A stretch of DNA of 64,000 bases from Nioella aestuarii. Lineage in GTDB: Bacteria > Pseudomonadota > Alphaproteobacteria > Rhodobacterales > Rhodobacteraceae. The stretch spans positions 24,079 through 88,078 of the forward strand of contig NZ_JBPBBA010000012.1 in NCBI RefSeq assembly GCF_050896395.1. The letters are read 5' to 3'. How positions within the stretch are numbered: the first letter of the stretch is position 1; the number at the start of each line of letters is the position of its first letter. The notes under the pieces are model-generated. The model was not told the DNA's origin. It did not search any database and saw nothing but the letters and a program-made list of their open reading frames with translations. Shown piece after piece: positions 36,271 to 46,414 of this stretch. Made by a program: the position numbers and the translations under genes.

Positions 36271-36355
36271 CGAAACGGTCCAAAAAGTAGTGTCAAAAAT
36301 ACATTAACACAAATCACCCCTCGGATCAAGCCGGGTGAACCAGCCACAATCCCGG

Positions 36356-36835
36356 TCAGACCAGCCCGAACTCAGTCAGAACAGCCTGATAGATCGGGCG
36401 CTTGAACGCTACGATGACATCCAACAAAGCCGCAGGGTCCATCCAGCGCCAGTCGGAAAACTCCACGTCCATGTAGTTCAGGTCGATCACCTCATCCGGC
36501 GCATCGAGCCGCATCAGGAACCACATCTGCTTTTGTCCGCGAAACTTGCCGCCCCACCGTTTCCCGGCAATTTCCGACGGGAAATCATAGGGCAGCCAAT
36601 CGGCGGTTCGCCCCACCAGCGTGACATGATCAGGCGAAATACCGGTTTCTTCCAGCAGTTCGCGCCGGGCGGCGGCCTCTGGCTCTTCGCCCTTGTCGAC
36701 GCCCCCCTGAGGCATCTGCCACGCAGGCACATCCATATCGGCGCGTTGGCCGGCAAAGACCTGCCCGGCGCGGTTGATCAGAACCACGCCAACGCAGGGC
36801 CGGTAGGGCAGCTTTGACAGATCTTCGGGCGTCAT
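36356..36835 (-). CDS. rppH: RNA pyrophosphohydrolase (Nudix)
   Basis: 159 aa. The Nudix box starts GGVDKGEEPEAAARREL (44-60) and closes with LEETGI. RppH converts 5'-triphosphate RNA to monophosphate and so starts decay. RPCVGVVLINRAGQVFAGQRAD and WLPYDFPSEIAGKRWGGKFRGQKQMWF are RppH-specific. It is last in the gpmI / envC-like / ctpA / rppH block (15 bases after ctpA). Confidence 0.93.
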   Translation of the reverse strand: MTPEDLSKLPYRPCVGVVLINRAGQVFAGQRADMDVPAWQMPQGGVDKGEEPEAAARRELLEETGISPDHVTLVGRTADWLPYDFPSEIAGKRWGGKFRGQKQMWFLMRLDAPDEVIDLNYMDVEFSDWRWMDPAALLDVIVAFKRPIYQAVLTEFGLV

Positions 36836-36850
36836 GGAACCCGCGCCCCC

Positions 36851-38170
36851 TTAGCGGGGACGCAGGGCGTTCAGGCCATGCAGGATGTCGATGGCATAGG
36901 CCAGCTGATAGTCCTGCGCGCGCAGTTCTGCAGTGGCGCGGGCCTGTTCCTGTTCTTCCTCAAGCTGACGGATCTCATCCTCTGTCAGTGTGGCATTGGA
37001 CAGGGCACCGCGCAGACCGGCCTCGGTCCGCTGTGGGCGGCCATTGTCCTCGACCTCGCCCACTTCGCGCTGTTCCACGAGGATATCGGGGGCCACACCA
37101 AGCGCCTGGATCGAACGACCGGACGGGGTGAAATAGAGCGATGTGGTCAGCCGCATCGCGCCATCACCTTGAACCGGCATCACCGACTGGACCGATCCCT
37201 TGCCGAAGCTGTTGGTGCCCACGATCACCGCGCGGCGGTGGTCCTGCAGGGCACCGGCAACGATTTCGGACGCCGAGGCAGAGCCGCCATTGATCAGAAC
37301 CACCATAGGCAATCCATCAATCAGATCGCCCGGCGTGGCGTTGTAGCGCTCGCCATCCTCGGGGTTGCGGCCGCGGGTCGAAACGATCTCGCCCTGTTCA
37401 AGGAACGCGTCCGACACGCGAATGGCCTGAGTCAGCAGCCCGCCGGGGTTGTTGCGCAGGTCCAGAACCACGCCTTCAAGGTTCTCGATTCCGCCGACCT
37501 CTTCGATCATCTCCTCCAGCCCGTCGCGAAGGTTGGGATATGTCTGTTCGGTGAAGCTGGCGATCCGCAGAACGGCGGTGTTGCCTTCCAGACGGTGGCG
37601 CACGGCGGTCAGGCGTATTCGGTCACGCACGATGGTGATGTCAAAGGGCTCATCCTCGCCTTCTCGCACGATGGTCAGAACAATCTCGGATCCGATCTCG
37701 CCGCGCATCATGTCGACCGCTTCTTCCAGGGTCAGGCCAAGCAGCGTGACACCGTCCACATGTGTGATGAAATCGCCCGCCTCAACGCCTGCTTCCATGG
37801 CCGGAGTATCGTCCATCGGGGTGATGACCCTAACGAAGCCCTCTTCCTGAGTGACCTCGATGCCAAGACCGCCGAATTCGCCGCGAGTCTGGGTCTGCAT
37901 GGATTCATAGTCGCTTGGCGGCAGGTAAGAGCTGTGCGGATCAAGCGACATCAGCATACCGTTAATAGCAGCTTCGATCAGCTCCGCTTCGTCCACGTCT
38001 TCGACATAGTAGGTGCGGATCCGCTCGAACACGTCACCGAACAGGTCGAGCTGCTCATAGACGGTCGAGTTGCGAATGTTCTCCTGCGCGATCAGGGGGC
38101 CTGCGATCTGGGTGGTCAGCAAAATACCCGCCGCGGTGCCGCCAAGGGCCGCCATCATGAACTTCTTCAT
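36851..38170 (-). CDS. ctpA: C-terminal processing peptidase (S41)
   Basis: 439 aa. Signal or anchor helix (residues 1-29), dimerisation segment, PDZ domain (about 95-170, FGGLGIEVTQEEGFVRV) and S41 protease domain. Catalytic Ser299 lies in GGSASASEIVAGAL and Lys324 in TNSFGKGSVQS, 25 residues apart as in Prc. It trims periplasmic or membrane protein C-termini and peptidoglycan enzymes. It follows the EnvC-like gene by 12 bases. Confidence 0.93.
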   Translation of the reverse strand: MKKFMMAALGGTAAGILLTTQIAGPLIAQENIRNSTVYEQLDLFGDVFERIRTYYVEDVDEAELIEAAINGMLMSLDPHSSYLPPSDYESMQTQTRGEFGGLGIEVTQEEGFVRVITPMDDTPAMEAGVEAGDFITHVDGVTLLGLTLEEAVDMMRGEIGSEIVLTIVREGEDEPFDITIVRDRIRLTAVRHRLEGNTAVLRIASFTEQTYPNLRDGLEEMIEEVGGIENLEGVVLDLRNNPGGLLTQAIRVSDAFLEQGEIVSTRGRNPEDGERYNATPGDLIDGLPMVVLINGGSASASEIVAGALQDHRRAVIVGTNSFGKGSVQSVMPVQGDGAMRLTTSLYFTPSGRSIQALGVAPDILVEQREVGEVEDNGRPQRTEAGLRGALSNATLTEDEIRQLEEEQEQARATAELRAQDYQLAYAIDILHGLNALRPR

Positions 38171-38182
38171 TCTCTCAAATCC

Positions 38183-39319
38183 TCACTGGTCTTGTGTCGC
38201 AAACCACGCGGTCGGGTCCACGGGCTCTCCGGCCTCTCTCAGTTCCATATAAAGCGTTTCCGACAGCTCTCCACCAGACGCAAGCGGGTCAGAAATGATC
38301 AATTCTTCGCGGTTTGGCGCCTCACCGCCCATCAAACCGACAGGATCGCCCGCTGCCAGCAGGTCACCGGCCCTGACGAAGAGCTCTCCCAGACCGGCGA
38401 GAATCAGCAGGTGATCGCCCTGCGGTTCCAGAATGATGACGTTGCCGTAGTCCAAAAGCGGCCCGGCATAGCGCACAGTTGCGTGCCACGGGGCCGACAC
38501 AAGCGCGCGGGACTCCGCGGCCAGGATCAGGCCGGGCCGGGTCACACCCGCCGCATCGGCCTGATTGAACCCACGCAGCAGACGCCCGCGCAAAGGCAAG
38601 GGAAGCTGGCCGCGCTGATCGGTGAAAGACGGCAGCCGGGTGCTGGCATCGAGCATTACGTCCAGCGCGCGAATGGCCGTTGCGAAACTGTCCAGCGTTT
38701 CGGCGCTTTGTGTCAGTTCCAACAGCGCATCCGTGTCAGAGGCAAAGCGCGGCGGCAGGGTGCGCCGTTCAGCCATTGCCTGACTAAGCGCAACGCGGGC
38801 TTCCTGCACTCCGGTCAGTCCTGCGGACAGTTGGTCTTCGGCGGTTTCCTGAACCGCGCGCAGCAGCGCCAGTTCCTCTAGCTGCCTCCGCAGCTCCATG
38901 GCCTCGGCGGCAACTGCGGGGGTGATCTCGGATACGATCATCCCGGATCGGGCCGTGCCCACAGGTCCATTGGGATGGATCAGCAACAGCGGAGCAGGGG
39001 CAGCCTGCATGGATTGCAGAACACCCAACAGACGCCCCAGTCGGTCCTGTTCCGCCTCGAATACAACGGTAATGGATTGTTCCCGGATTGCCGCGCGTCG
39101 CATCCCCTCGCGCAAGGCAGACAGGCCTTCTTCATAGGCGCGGATGGTTTCGGTCAGGGCATCCACCCGATCGCGGGCATCATCGGCCTCGGCCATTGCC
39201 AGGGCAGCACGTTCCAGCATCTGGGCGGCGCGTTGCGCGGTCAAGGCCGGGTCGTTGGTCTGCGCGACAGCCGCAGATCCCAAGGCGCAAAGCACTGTGA
39301 TCAGCGCCAGTCGCCTCAT
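38183..39319 (-). CDS. EnvC-like murein hydrolase activator (degenerate M23)
   Basis: 378 aa. Signal peptide (1-20), about 190 residues of coiled coil (RAAQMLERAALAMAEADDARDRV, LRRQLEELALLRAVQ), and a C-terminal LytM/M23-like domain. The metal-binding HxxxD and HxH positions are replaced (LLILAGLGEL), so it is an activator rather than an endopeptidase, in the manner of EnvC. ATG 39319 overlaps the gpmI stop (ATGA). Confidence 0.85.
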   Translation of the reverse strand: MRRLALITVLCALGSAAVAQTNDPALTAQRAAQMLERAALAMAEADDARDRVDALTETIRAYEEGLSALREGMRRAAIREQSITVVFEAEQDRLGRLLGVLQSMQAAPAPLLLIHPNGPVGTARSGMIVSEITPAVAAEAMELRRQLEELALLRAVQETAEDQLSAGLTGVQEARVALSQAMAERRTLPPRFASDTDALLELTQSAETLDSFATAIRALDVMLDASTRLPSFTDQRGQLPLPLRGRLLRGFNQADAAGVTRPGLILAAESRALVSAPWHATVRYAGPLLDYGNVIILEPQGDHLLILAGLGELFVRAGDLLAAGDPVGLMGGEAPNREELIISDPLASGGELSETLYMELREAGEPVDPTAWFATQDQ

Positions 39320-40833
39320 GCAAACAAACACTTCCCGGTCATCTCCGCTGGTGGCTCCAACCCCATAAGCTTCAAGACCGTCGGCGCCAGATCTGCAAGC
39401 CTTCCGTCCTGCATCGTCACGCCATCCGGCCCGCCGAACAGGATCACAGGCACAGGGTTCAGCGTATGCGCCGTGTGGGGCCCGCCCGTCACTGGATCAA
39501 TCATCATGTCGCAATTGCCATGGTCCGCCGTGACAATCATCGCGCCGCCGACCTTCTCCAGTGCTTCGACCGCAGCGCTCAGCCCCGCGTCCACCGCCTC
39601 ACAGGCCTTTACGGCAGCGGGGATGATGCCCGTATGCCCCACCATGTCGGGGTTGGCGAAGTTCACGACGATCAAATCGTACTGCTTCTCGATGGCGTCC
39701 ACGAGATGCTCTGTCACCTCCGCTGCCGACATCTCTGGCTGCAGGTCATAGGTCGCGACCTTGGGAGATTTCGGCATGTAGCGGTCTTCCCCTGCGACGG
39801 GGTCTTCCTTGCCGCCGTTCAGGAAAAAGGTGACATGCGGATACTTCTCGGTTTCCGCGATGTGAAACTGGGTGCGGCCATGGCTGGCGACCCATTCTGC
39901 CAGGGTGTTGACGATATCTTGCTTGGGGAAGATCACGTCGAGATAGGCGTTGTGCCCTTCGGAATATACCACCATCCCGCAGGTCGCGCCCCAATTGGGT
40001 CGGGCGGAGGTATCGAATTCGGAGAACCCGGGATCGGCAAGAGCAGCGAGGATTTCGCGCGCACGGTCGGCGCGAAAGTTCAGGAACAACAACCCATCAC
40101 CATCCTGGGGTTGCTGGTAGCCGTCGATTCGAGTCGCAGCGATGAATTCATCATTCTCGCCCCGCTCATAGGCGGCCTGAATGGCGGCTTCAGCACTGGA
40201 GGCTTCGCGGCCTTTTCCTTCAATAACAAGGTCATAGCCCTGCTGCACCCGTTCCCATCGGTTGTCGCGGTCCATGGCGTAGTAGCGGCCGATAAGGCTG
40301 CCGATACGGGCGCCTTCGGGCAAGGCTGCGTCGAAGGCCGTGACCGTCTCGATGGCGGAGCGGGGTGCCACGTCGCGCCCATCGGTAATCGCATGAATTT
40401 GCACGGGAATTCCGGCATCTGTCAGGGCGCGGGCGGTCTCTAGAATGTGGCTCTCGTGGCTATGAACACCACCGGGGCTGGTGAGGCCCGAGACATGTGC
40501 TGTTCCGCCGGTTTTCTTCATCTTTTCAATGAATTGCCGTAGGGCAGGGCGCTCGCGATAGCTGCCATCTTCGACGGCCAGGTCGATCTGCCCCAGATCC
40601 ATCGCCACAACCCGGCCCGCGCCGATATTGGTGTGCCCGACTTCAGAGTTGCCCATCTGCCCCGTGGGCAGGCCCACATCAGGGCCGTAAGTGACCAGCG
40701 TGGCATTGGGGCAGTTCGCCATAAGCTTGTCAAAACAAGGAGTAGCGGCGAGAGAGGGGGCGTTGCCGGGCCCATCCGGCGCCAGGCCCCAGCCATCGAG
40801 AATGCACAGGACGACGGGTTTGGGAACGGCCAT
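39316..40833 (-). CDS. gpmI: 2,3-bisphosphoglycerate-independent phosphoglycerate mutase
   Basis: 505 aa, full size for iPGM. The metal site and phospho-Ser are in LDGWGLAPDG and GQMGNSEVGHTNIGAGR (Ser63). HSHESHI-type His and the C-terminal VTADHGNCDMM with Asp/His ligands are intact (family binds two Mn2+). It interconverts 3- and 2-phosphoglycerate in glycolysis. It is first in the reverse-strand block with envC-like, ctpA and rppH. ATG 40833 is chosen because the longer frame runs into the repeat region. Confidence 0.95.
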   Translation of the reverse strand: MAVPKPVVLCILDGWGLAPDGPGNAPSLAATPCFDKLMANCPNATLVTYGPDVGLPTGQMGNSEVGHTNIGAGRVVAMDLGQIDLAVEDGSYRERPALRQFIEKMKKTGGTAHVSGLTSPGGVHSHESHILETARALTDAGIPVQIHAITDGRDVAPRSAIETVTAFDAALPEGARIGSLIGRYYAMDRDNRWERVQQGYDLVIEGKGREASSAEAAIQAAYERGENDEFIAATRIDGYQQPQDGDGLLFLNFRADRAREILAALADPGFSEFDTSARPNWGATCGMVVYSEGHNAYLDVIFPKQDIVNTLAEWVASHGRTQFHIAETEKYPHVTFFLNGGKEDPVAGEDRYMPKSPKVATYDLQPEMSAAEVTEHLVDAIEKQYDLIVVNFANPDMVGHTGIIPAAVKACEAVDAGLSAAVEALEKVGGAMIVTADHGNCDMMIDPVTGGPHTAHTLNPVPVILFGGPDGVTMQDGRLADLAPTVLKLMGLEPPAEMTGKCLFA

Positions 40834-41590
40834 GTGAGACCCCTTTTTCACAACAGTCCCCCGCGTTCTAGGCGGGCCGGGACGCACACGCAACCTCTAC
40901 CGGGCGGGTTTGGGATGCACCCGAAATTAGGGGGGCGCCATGCGTAAACCCCCCGTACACCGGGTGTGCAGAGAGGGAGGGGGTCGGGCAGGATGGATCG
41001 TGTGAATGACAATTGGTGGGAACGGCCCAAAGTTGCCGTTCGGTAGTGGCAATGGGTGCTGGGGCGCGGCCCGTTAGAGCGGACTTTCGCTGCAGCCGAA
41101 AATTCTCGGGGCATTGAAAGAAAGCAACGCGGGACATCGCTGCCTTTTGTGCAAACCTTGTTTTATGTCTGCTTGACGATCATCAGCTGACACTCATGAA
41201 AGTTTCAGATGTAGGTCCACTTTTGGAGCTTTTTGTTGGCTTCCGAGGCCTGCAAGGCTGATCAGATGCGGCATAGATCATATGGCAAGAAATCCGCGCT
41301 CCCGCCTTCGCTCGACAAGCCTGATAGGCGAACGACTTCAAAACTGCTTTTTCGGGTTGGAACTGGTTTGAGTATTTGTGTTGACTCAATGGTCTTTGGT
41401 CGTGCAGCGTTTCGAGTAAGGAAACAAATGAGAGCTGCCGACGATGGCGCTGTGCATCATCGCAAATCTGGGTCGACGCGCGACAGGTTGCGACCTCGTT
41501 GTTTAACCTGAGTTAGGCGCCTTTGATTCTGACCAGTGGGCGCAACGGAATCGCGCATCACTCGACTTTCCTCTCGTCCGGTACCTTACC
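40834..41590. other. 757-base gene-free region with repeat copy A
   Basis: Between gpmI and the hydantoinase operon. The left part carries repeat copy A (40880-40972). The right part (41150-41590) is lower in GC than the flanks and should hold the operon promoter; TTGACT at 41391 and a weak FNR-like TTGACGATCATCAG at 41173 were noted, but no complete promoter is convincing. The short frames here have no Shine-Dalgarno or recognisable product. Confidence 0.6.
40880..40972 (+). repeat. 93-bp dispersed repeat, copy A
   Basis: Matches 55172-55264 at 83 of 93 positions with no gaps, in the same orientation. It contains a perfect G6...C6 hairpin with a 13-base loop (GGGGGG at 40930-40935) and the common block GGACGCACACGCAACCTCTA. 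Four of the ten differences fall in that loop; the stem is unchanged. It is non-coding by the mutation pattern: six of the ten differences change the only open frame. Confidence 0.85.
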
Positions 41591-43693
41591 ATGAATATTA
41601 CAAAGGGGCTGCGCCTTGCCGTCGATATTGGCGGGACGTTCACCGATACCGTTTTGATTGATGTGCAAGGCACAATTCTTGCAACCGCCAAGACGCCGAC
41701 GACGCCAGCAAACCCTACGTTTGGGGCGATTGAGGGAGTAGAGCGTGTGCTGGCTGACACGAATAATACCCTCTCGCAGATCGAAGGCTTCATCCACGGC
41801 ACAACACTGGCCACCAATGCATTAATCGAAAGACGCGGTGCGGTTGTCGCGACGATCACCACCGCAGGGTTTCGTGATATTCTCGAGATCGCCTATGAAC
41901 GGCGTTACAGCCAGTATGACATCAATCTCGTCAAGCCGGACCTGATCGTTCCACGCTATCGGGCCTTCACGATCGCAGGACGGATGACGGCCTCAGGCGA
42001 CGAGGTGCAGGCGTTCGATGAGGGGGCTGTAGCAGCCTTGGCAAACGATTTGGCTGCATGTGGGGCCGATGCGGTGGCGATCTGCCTGATGCACGCTTAT
42101 GCGAACCCCGCACATGAAAAACGGCTGCGCGAGATGTTGCAGCAGGCCCTCCCCGAAATTGTGATTTCGCTCTCGCATGAAGTCAGCCCTGAGGCACGCG
42201 AGTTTGACCGGCTTTGCACGACCATCGCCAACGCCTTTATCCAACCCCTGATGGCCGATTATCTATCTGACTTTCAAAGGCGGTTTTCGCAAGAAGGGTT
42301 AAGGTGCCCGATCCTGATGATGACGGCTGGCGGTGGCATGACGACGATCGAAACTGCGGCAAGACTACCGATCAGACTGGTTGAAAGCGGCCCGGCCGGG
42401 GGCGCAATTCTGGCGGCACGGATTGCGGCTGAGATCGGAGAAAGCGAGGTTTTGAGCTTCGACATGGGCGGCACGACGGCCAAGCTTTGCCTGATTGATG
42501 GGTTTCGCCCGCAGACAACCCGCAGGTTTGAAATCGCGCGGGCAGAGCGGTTTATCAAGGGGTCGGGCATGCCGGTGCGTATCCCCGTGATTGAAATGAT
42601 CGAGATCGGCGCAGGGGGGGGCTCGATCGCGCATGTCGATAGACTGGGCAGGCTGCAGATCGGGCCTGAAAGTGCCGGCTCTGAGCCGGGGCCAGCCGCC
42701 TTTACCAAGGGCGGGACGGCCCCGACTGTGACGGACGCGGATGTGATGCAAGGATTGATTGACCCGGCCTTGTTTGCCGAAGGGCGGCTTGAGATCGATG
42801 TGCAAGCGGCGGAAAAAGCGCTGGCGACAGACCTTGGCGCGCCGATGGGCCTGAACGCCGCACAGGTAGCACACGGGATTAGCGAGATTGTCGATGAAAA
42901 CATGGCGGGTGCCGGGCGCATGCACGCGGTGGAGTCGGGTAAAGATCTCAGCACGCGGCTCATGATCGCCTTTGGAGGCAACGGCCCCTTGCACGCGACA
43001 CGGGTTGCACGGCGAGCGCAAGTTGATCGCATCCTGATCCCGCGGGATCCGGGGGTAGGTTCTGCTGTCGGGTTTCTGTTTGCGCCGGTTTCTTTCGAAA
43101 TCGTTCGCTCACGCTATGACACGCTGACAACACTTGATCTCAAAGGGCTCAACGCCTTCTTTGATGGGATGATAGATGACGCCCAGTCTGTGGTGCGCGC
43201 AGGTGTGCCTGATGGGCCGCTTACCCGACGGCGCGTCGGCTTTATGCGCTACCATGGCCAGGGTCACGAGATCGAAGTCCCGTTGCCGGACCGCGCACTC
43301 ACTGAGGCGGACATTCCCGCTTTGCGAAACGCGTTTGAGGAGGAATACAGCCGCCAGTTCAGCCGAGCGGTTCCGGGTATGACGATCGAGATTTTGAACT
43401 GGGCGGTTGAGGTGTCCTCACAGCCAAGCGCGCTGCGCCGCGTTTCAGATACCAAGACGGAGCAAACCGCGGAGGCCATGGGTGCGCGACGCATCATGTG
43501 TGATGTCTCGGGGGATTGGCGCGAAGCCGCGGTTTACAATCGCGATGGGCTTCGCCCGGGCGACAGGCTCTCAGGGCCAGCTTTGATCATAGAGCCGCAA
43601 ACAACCACATTTGTCAGTGCCGATTTTTCAGCCCGCGTCGATGCAGCTGGAAATATCTGGCTGCACCGCCAAGGGGAGACAGACAATGAGTAG
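41591..43693 (+). CDS. Hydantoinase/oxoprolinase subunit A (HyuA family)
   Basis: 700 aa. Residues 8-20 (RLAVDIGGTFTDT) and GGGSIAHVDRLGRLQIGPESAGSEPGPA are the ATP-binding ASKHA-type core and signature of HyuA, the ATP-dependent half of N-methylhydantoinase, 5-oxoprolinase and acetone carboxylase-like enzymes. HGTTLATNALIERRGA and SFDMGGTTAK complete the fold. First gene of six; its last eight bases overlap hyuB. The ring or imide substrate cannot be told from sequence. Confidence 0.9.
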   Translation: MNITKGLRLAVDIGGTFTDTVLIDVQGTILATAKTPTTPANPTFGAIEGVERVLADTNNTLSQIEGFIHGTTLATNALIERRGAVVATITTAGFRDILEIAYERRYSQYDINLVKPDLIVPRYRAFTIAGRMTASGDEVQAFDEGAVAALANDLAACGADAVAICLMHAYANPAHEKRLREMLQQALPEIVISLSHEVSPEAREFDRLCTTIANAFIQPLMADYLSDFQRRFSQEGLRCPILMMTAGGGMTTIETAARLPIRLVESGPAGGAILAARIAAEIGESEVLSFDMGGTTAKLCLIDGFRPQTTRRFEIARAERFIKGSGMPVRIPVIEMIEIGAGGGSIAHVDRLGRLQIGPESAGSEPGPAAFTKGGTAPTVTDADVMQGLIDPALFAEGRLEIDVQAAEKALATDLGAPMGLNAAQVAHGISEIVDENMAGAGRMHAVESGKDLSTRLMIAFGGNGPLHATRVARRAQVDRILIPRDPGVGSAVGFLFAPVSFEIVRSRYDTLTTLDLKGLNAFFDGMIDDAQSVVRAGVPDGPLTRRRVGFMRYHGQGHEIEVPLPDRALTEADIPALRNAFEEEYSRQFSRAVPGMTIEILNWAVEVSSQPSALRRVSDTKTEQTAEAMGARRIMCDVSGDWREAAVYNRDGLRPGDRLSGPALIIEPQTTTFVSADFSARVDAAGNIWLHRQGETDNE

Positions 43694-45335
43694 GGCGAAC
43701 ACGCGGCTGCAAGTCATGTGGAACAGACTTCTTGCTGTTGTCGAAGAGCAAGGCCAGGCGCTAATCCGTGCGGCCTTCAGCCCGATTGTGCGGGAATGTG
43801 GCGACATCTCAGCTGGTATTTTCGATGTACAAGGCCGAATGCTGGCGCAGGCTGTTACGGGCACGCCGGGGCATATCAACACTATGGCCGAAGCCGTGAA
43901 AACCCTGCGCGACCGTTTTGAGTTACGGGATATGAAGCCGGGCGATATTTTCCTGACCAACGACCCTTGGATCGCTTCAGGGCATCTGAACGACTTCCTT
44001 CTGATGATGCCGGTCTTTCATCGAGGGGCCGTTATTGGCTTTACATCTTGTACGTCGCATCTGGTTGATTTGGGCGGGCAAGGTATGGGGCCGGAGGGTT
44101 CTGATATCTTTGATGAAGGCTTGCTCATTCCCCCGTGCAAACTGATGGATCAAGGTGAGATCAATGCACTGTTGCTGGAGATCGTAAAAGCCAATTCGCG
44201 CGAACCGATCGCCAATGAAGGCGATATCTATGCCCTGATCGCGTGCTGCGAAGCGGGGGCTGCGCGGCTCGCCGGCATGATGGAAGAGTTTGGTATCGAC
44301 GCGCTGGATGAACTGGCCAACTACATCATCGACACCTCCTATCGTGGCACGGTTGACGCCATCTCTGAGCTGCCCAAAGGGACATGGCAGAGTGTTCTCA
44401 AAGTTGATGGCTATGAAGAAGAGATCGACTTGCACGCCACGCTGACGATCACAGAGGCTCAGGTGCTGCTTGATTTCACCGGCACATCTGGCCTCTCAAA
44501 CAAGGGCATTAACGTGCCGCTTAACTACGCCACCGCCTATTCCGTGTTCGCACTGCGTTGCATCATCGGGCCAGATATTCCCAACAACGCCGGCTCACTG
44601 GCGCCATTTCTTGTTACGGCACCAAGCGATTGCATCCTAAATGCGCAGGCACCGGCCCCTGTGGCCATGCGCCATACTTTGGGGCAAATGACGCCTGATC
44701 TTGTTTATGGATGCCTCTCTCAGGCTGTGCCCGACGCAGTGCCCGCAGAAGGCGCGTCATGCATGTATGATCTGCCGTTGCGCCATGTGGCAGAAGCGGC
44801 TTTGAGCGGTGGCAAGCAGTTCGCGCTAGAGTTGGTCTTTAACGGTGGCACGGGTGCGCGGCCAGCCCTTGACGGGCTGTCTGCGACGGCGTTTCCCTCA
44901 GGCGTATGGGGGTCTCAGATCGAAACCACCGAAGCCGTTGCGCCTGTGTTATTCTCGCGACGCGAGCTGAAGCAAGACAGTGGTGGCGCGGGCAAGTTTC
45001 GCGGCGGCCTTGGCCAACACATTGAGCTGCGCTCCTCAATCGAGGAAGACTTTATGGTCTTCCTGTCGGTCGAGCGGGTACTCAACCCTGCCAGGGGCCG
45101 CCATGGCGGGCAGGCCGGAGCCGCTGGGCGCATTCGCATCGGGCATGACGGCGAGGATCTGCCAAGCAAAGGCGAGGTCCGTGTAAAAGCAGGTAAAACG
45201 TTGATTTTCGAAACACCGGGTGGGGGTGGCTTTGGACCCCCTCAAGAGCGTTGCGTCGAGCATGTTCAACGTGATCTTGATGAGGGGCTTGTCAGCCTAA
45301 AAGCCGCGCGCGAGATTTATGGAGCCAACCTATGA
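43686..45335 (+). CDS. Hydantoinase/oxoprolinase subunit B (HyuB family)
   Basis: 549 aa from ATG 43686, inside the end of hyuA. The family start (NRLLAVVEEQGQALIRAAFSPIVRECGDISAGIFD), PGHINTMAEAV, LTNDPWIASGHLNDF and ASCMYDLPLRH are typical. The two subunits act together with ATP to open a cyclic amide such as a hydantoin or oxoproline. Its stop overlaps the ATG of the aminotransferase (ATGA). Confidence 0.9.
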   Translation: MSRANTRLQVMWNRLLAVVEEQGQALIRAAFSPIVRECGDISAGIFDVQGRMLAQAVTGTPGHINTMAEAVKTLRDRFELRDMKPGDIFLTNDPWIASGHLNDFLLMMPVFHRGAVIGFTSCTSHLVDLGGQGMGPEGSDIFDEGLLIPPCKLMDQGEINALLLEIVKANSREPIANEGDIYALIACCEAGAARLAGMMEEFGIDALDELANYIIDTSYRGTVDAISELPKGTWQSVLKVDGYEEEIDLHATLTITEAQVLLDFTGTSGLSNKGINVPLNYATAYSVFALRCIIGPDIPNNAGSLAPFLVTAPSDCILNAQAPAPVAMRHTLGQMTPDLVYGCLSQAVPDAVPAEGASCMYDLPLRHVAEAALSGGKQFALELVFNGGTGARPALDGLSATAFPSGVWGSQIETTEAVAPVLFSRRELKQDSGGAGKFRGGLGQHIELRSSIEEDFMVFLSVERVLNPARGRHGGQAGAAGRIRIGHDGEDLPSKGEVRVKAGKTLIFETPGGGGFGPPQERCVEHVQRDLDEGLVSLKAAREIYGANL

Positions 45336-46414
45336 TCAGGCCCGTTCGCCACATCGCGGCGATGACGCCCTATGCGCTGGCCGAGTTGAATGCGCCCATT
45401 GGCAAGCGCCTCGTCTCGCTGTCCCAGAACGAAAGCCTGCAACCGCCGAGCCCGCTCGCCATTGCCGCCGCTGCTGATGCCCTGGCAAGCGCGCAGCTTT
45501 ATCCCGATCCTGACTGGACCGCATTGCGCATCGCCCTTGGCACGACACACGACATCGCGCCAAGTGATATCCTATGCGGCAACGGTTCGATGGAGCTGAT
45601 CGCCAGTCTGACGCTGGCTTTTGCGAACCCGCAAAACGCGGTTCTCGCCCCTGCTAATGCCTATCCGTTTTTCAAAACTGCCGCGCAACTGGCGCAAGCG
45701 CGGTTTGACACGGCCCCTGAAAAGCACGGGCAGGTGTCGGTTGACGCACTGCTTGCTGCTGTCCGAGCCGATACGCGCATTGTCTTCGTCGCCAATCCGG
45801 GCAACCCGACAGGAACGCGTATTTCGCGCCCCGAGCTATTGCGGCTGCGTGAAGGCTTGCGTGCTGACATCATGCTGGTAATCGACGAGGCCTACGGCGA
45901 GTTCGCTGACCATCTAGATGAACCGATGTTTGATCTGGTCAAGCGCGGCGATGTCGTGGTTTTACGAACGTTTTCCAAGGCCTACGGGCTTGCTGGCATG
46001 CGCGTCGGCTGGGGCGTGTTTCCCGCGCAGATCGCCGAGCATGTTCGTAAGGTGATGAACCCCAACAACATTTCGGTGGCCGGCCAGGCCGCCGCCAGTG
46101 CCGCTCTGAAAGACCACGCCTATATGCGTGCGACGTGCCTGAGGACCGCCACCGAGCGCGACAGGTTTATCAGCGACCTTCGTGCCGCTGGGTTCGATGT
46201 TGCAGATAGCTTCACGAACTTCGCCCTCATCCGCTTTGGCAACGCGGACGCCGCAAAATGCGCAGACAATGCGCTGCGGGCCGAGGGTGTGTTCTTGCGC
46301 GCTCAGGGCGGTGCGGGATTGCCGGATTGCTTGCGCGTTACGATAGGCGACCCCGACGATATGAACTTGACTGCCGCTCTGTTGAAGCGCTGGAAAGAGG
46401 GAGAGAATACATGA
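45332..46414 (+). CDS. HisC-like class I/II aminotransferase
   Basis: 360 aa PLP enzyme of fold type I. The PLP lysine lies in TFSKAYGLAGMRVGW; NPGNPTGTRIS and DEAYGEFADH are the other marks, and the N-terminal SLSQNESLQPPSP fits the HisC group. With no his genes around it, the operon suggests that it acts on an amino acid or keto acid released by the hydantoinase (inference). ATGA overlap at both ends. Confidence 0.87.
   Translation: MIRPVRHIAAMTPYALAELNAPIGKRLVSLSQNESLQPPSPLAIAAAADALASAQLYPDPDWTALRIALGTTHDIAPSDILCGNGSMELIASLTLAFANPQNAVLAPANAYPFFKTAAQLAQARFDTAPEKHGQVSVDALLAAVRADTRIVFVANPGNPTGTRISRPELLRLREGLRADIMLVIDEAYGEFADHLDEPMFDLVKRGDVVVLRTFSKAYGLAGMRVGWGVFPAQIAEHVRKVMNPNNISVAGQAAASAALKDHAYMRATCLRTATERDRFISDLRAAGFDVADSFTNFALIRFGNADAAKCADNALRAEGVFLRAQGGAGLPDCLRVTIGDPDDMNLTAALLKRWKEGENT

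Noticed and set aside
36878..38881. 667-codon open frame on the + strand
   Set aside because: It lies opposite ctpA and the EnvC-like gene, which have clear catalytic or family motifs on the reverse strand.
40848..41137. Reverse-strand frames containing CTPGVRGVY...PPGRGCVCV, found in both 93-bp repeats
   Set aside because: Of ten differences between copies, most change the amino acid, so the repeat is not conserved as protein.
41173..41186. TTGACGATCATCAG as an FNR box
   Set aside because: Two of ten consensus positions differ, and no aligned -10 box was found.
41183..41389. 68-codon reverse frame in the gap before the catabolic operon
   Set aside because: No Shine-Dalgarno, no recognisable family, and atypical composition; not called a gene.
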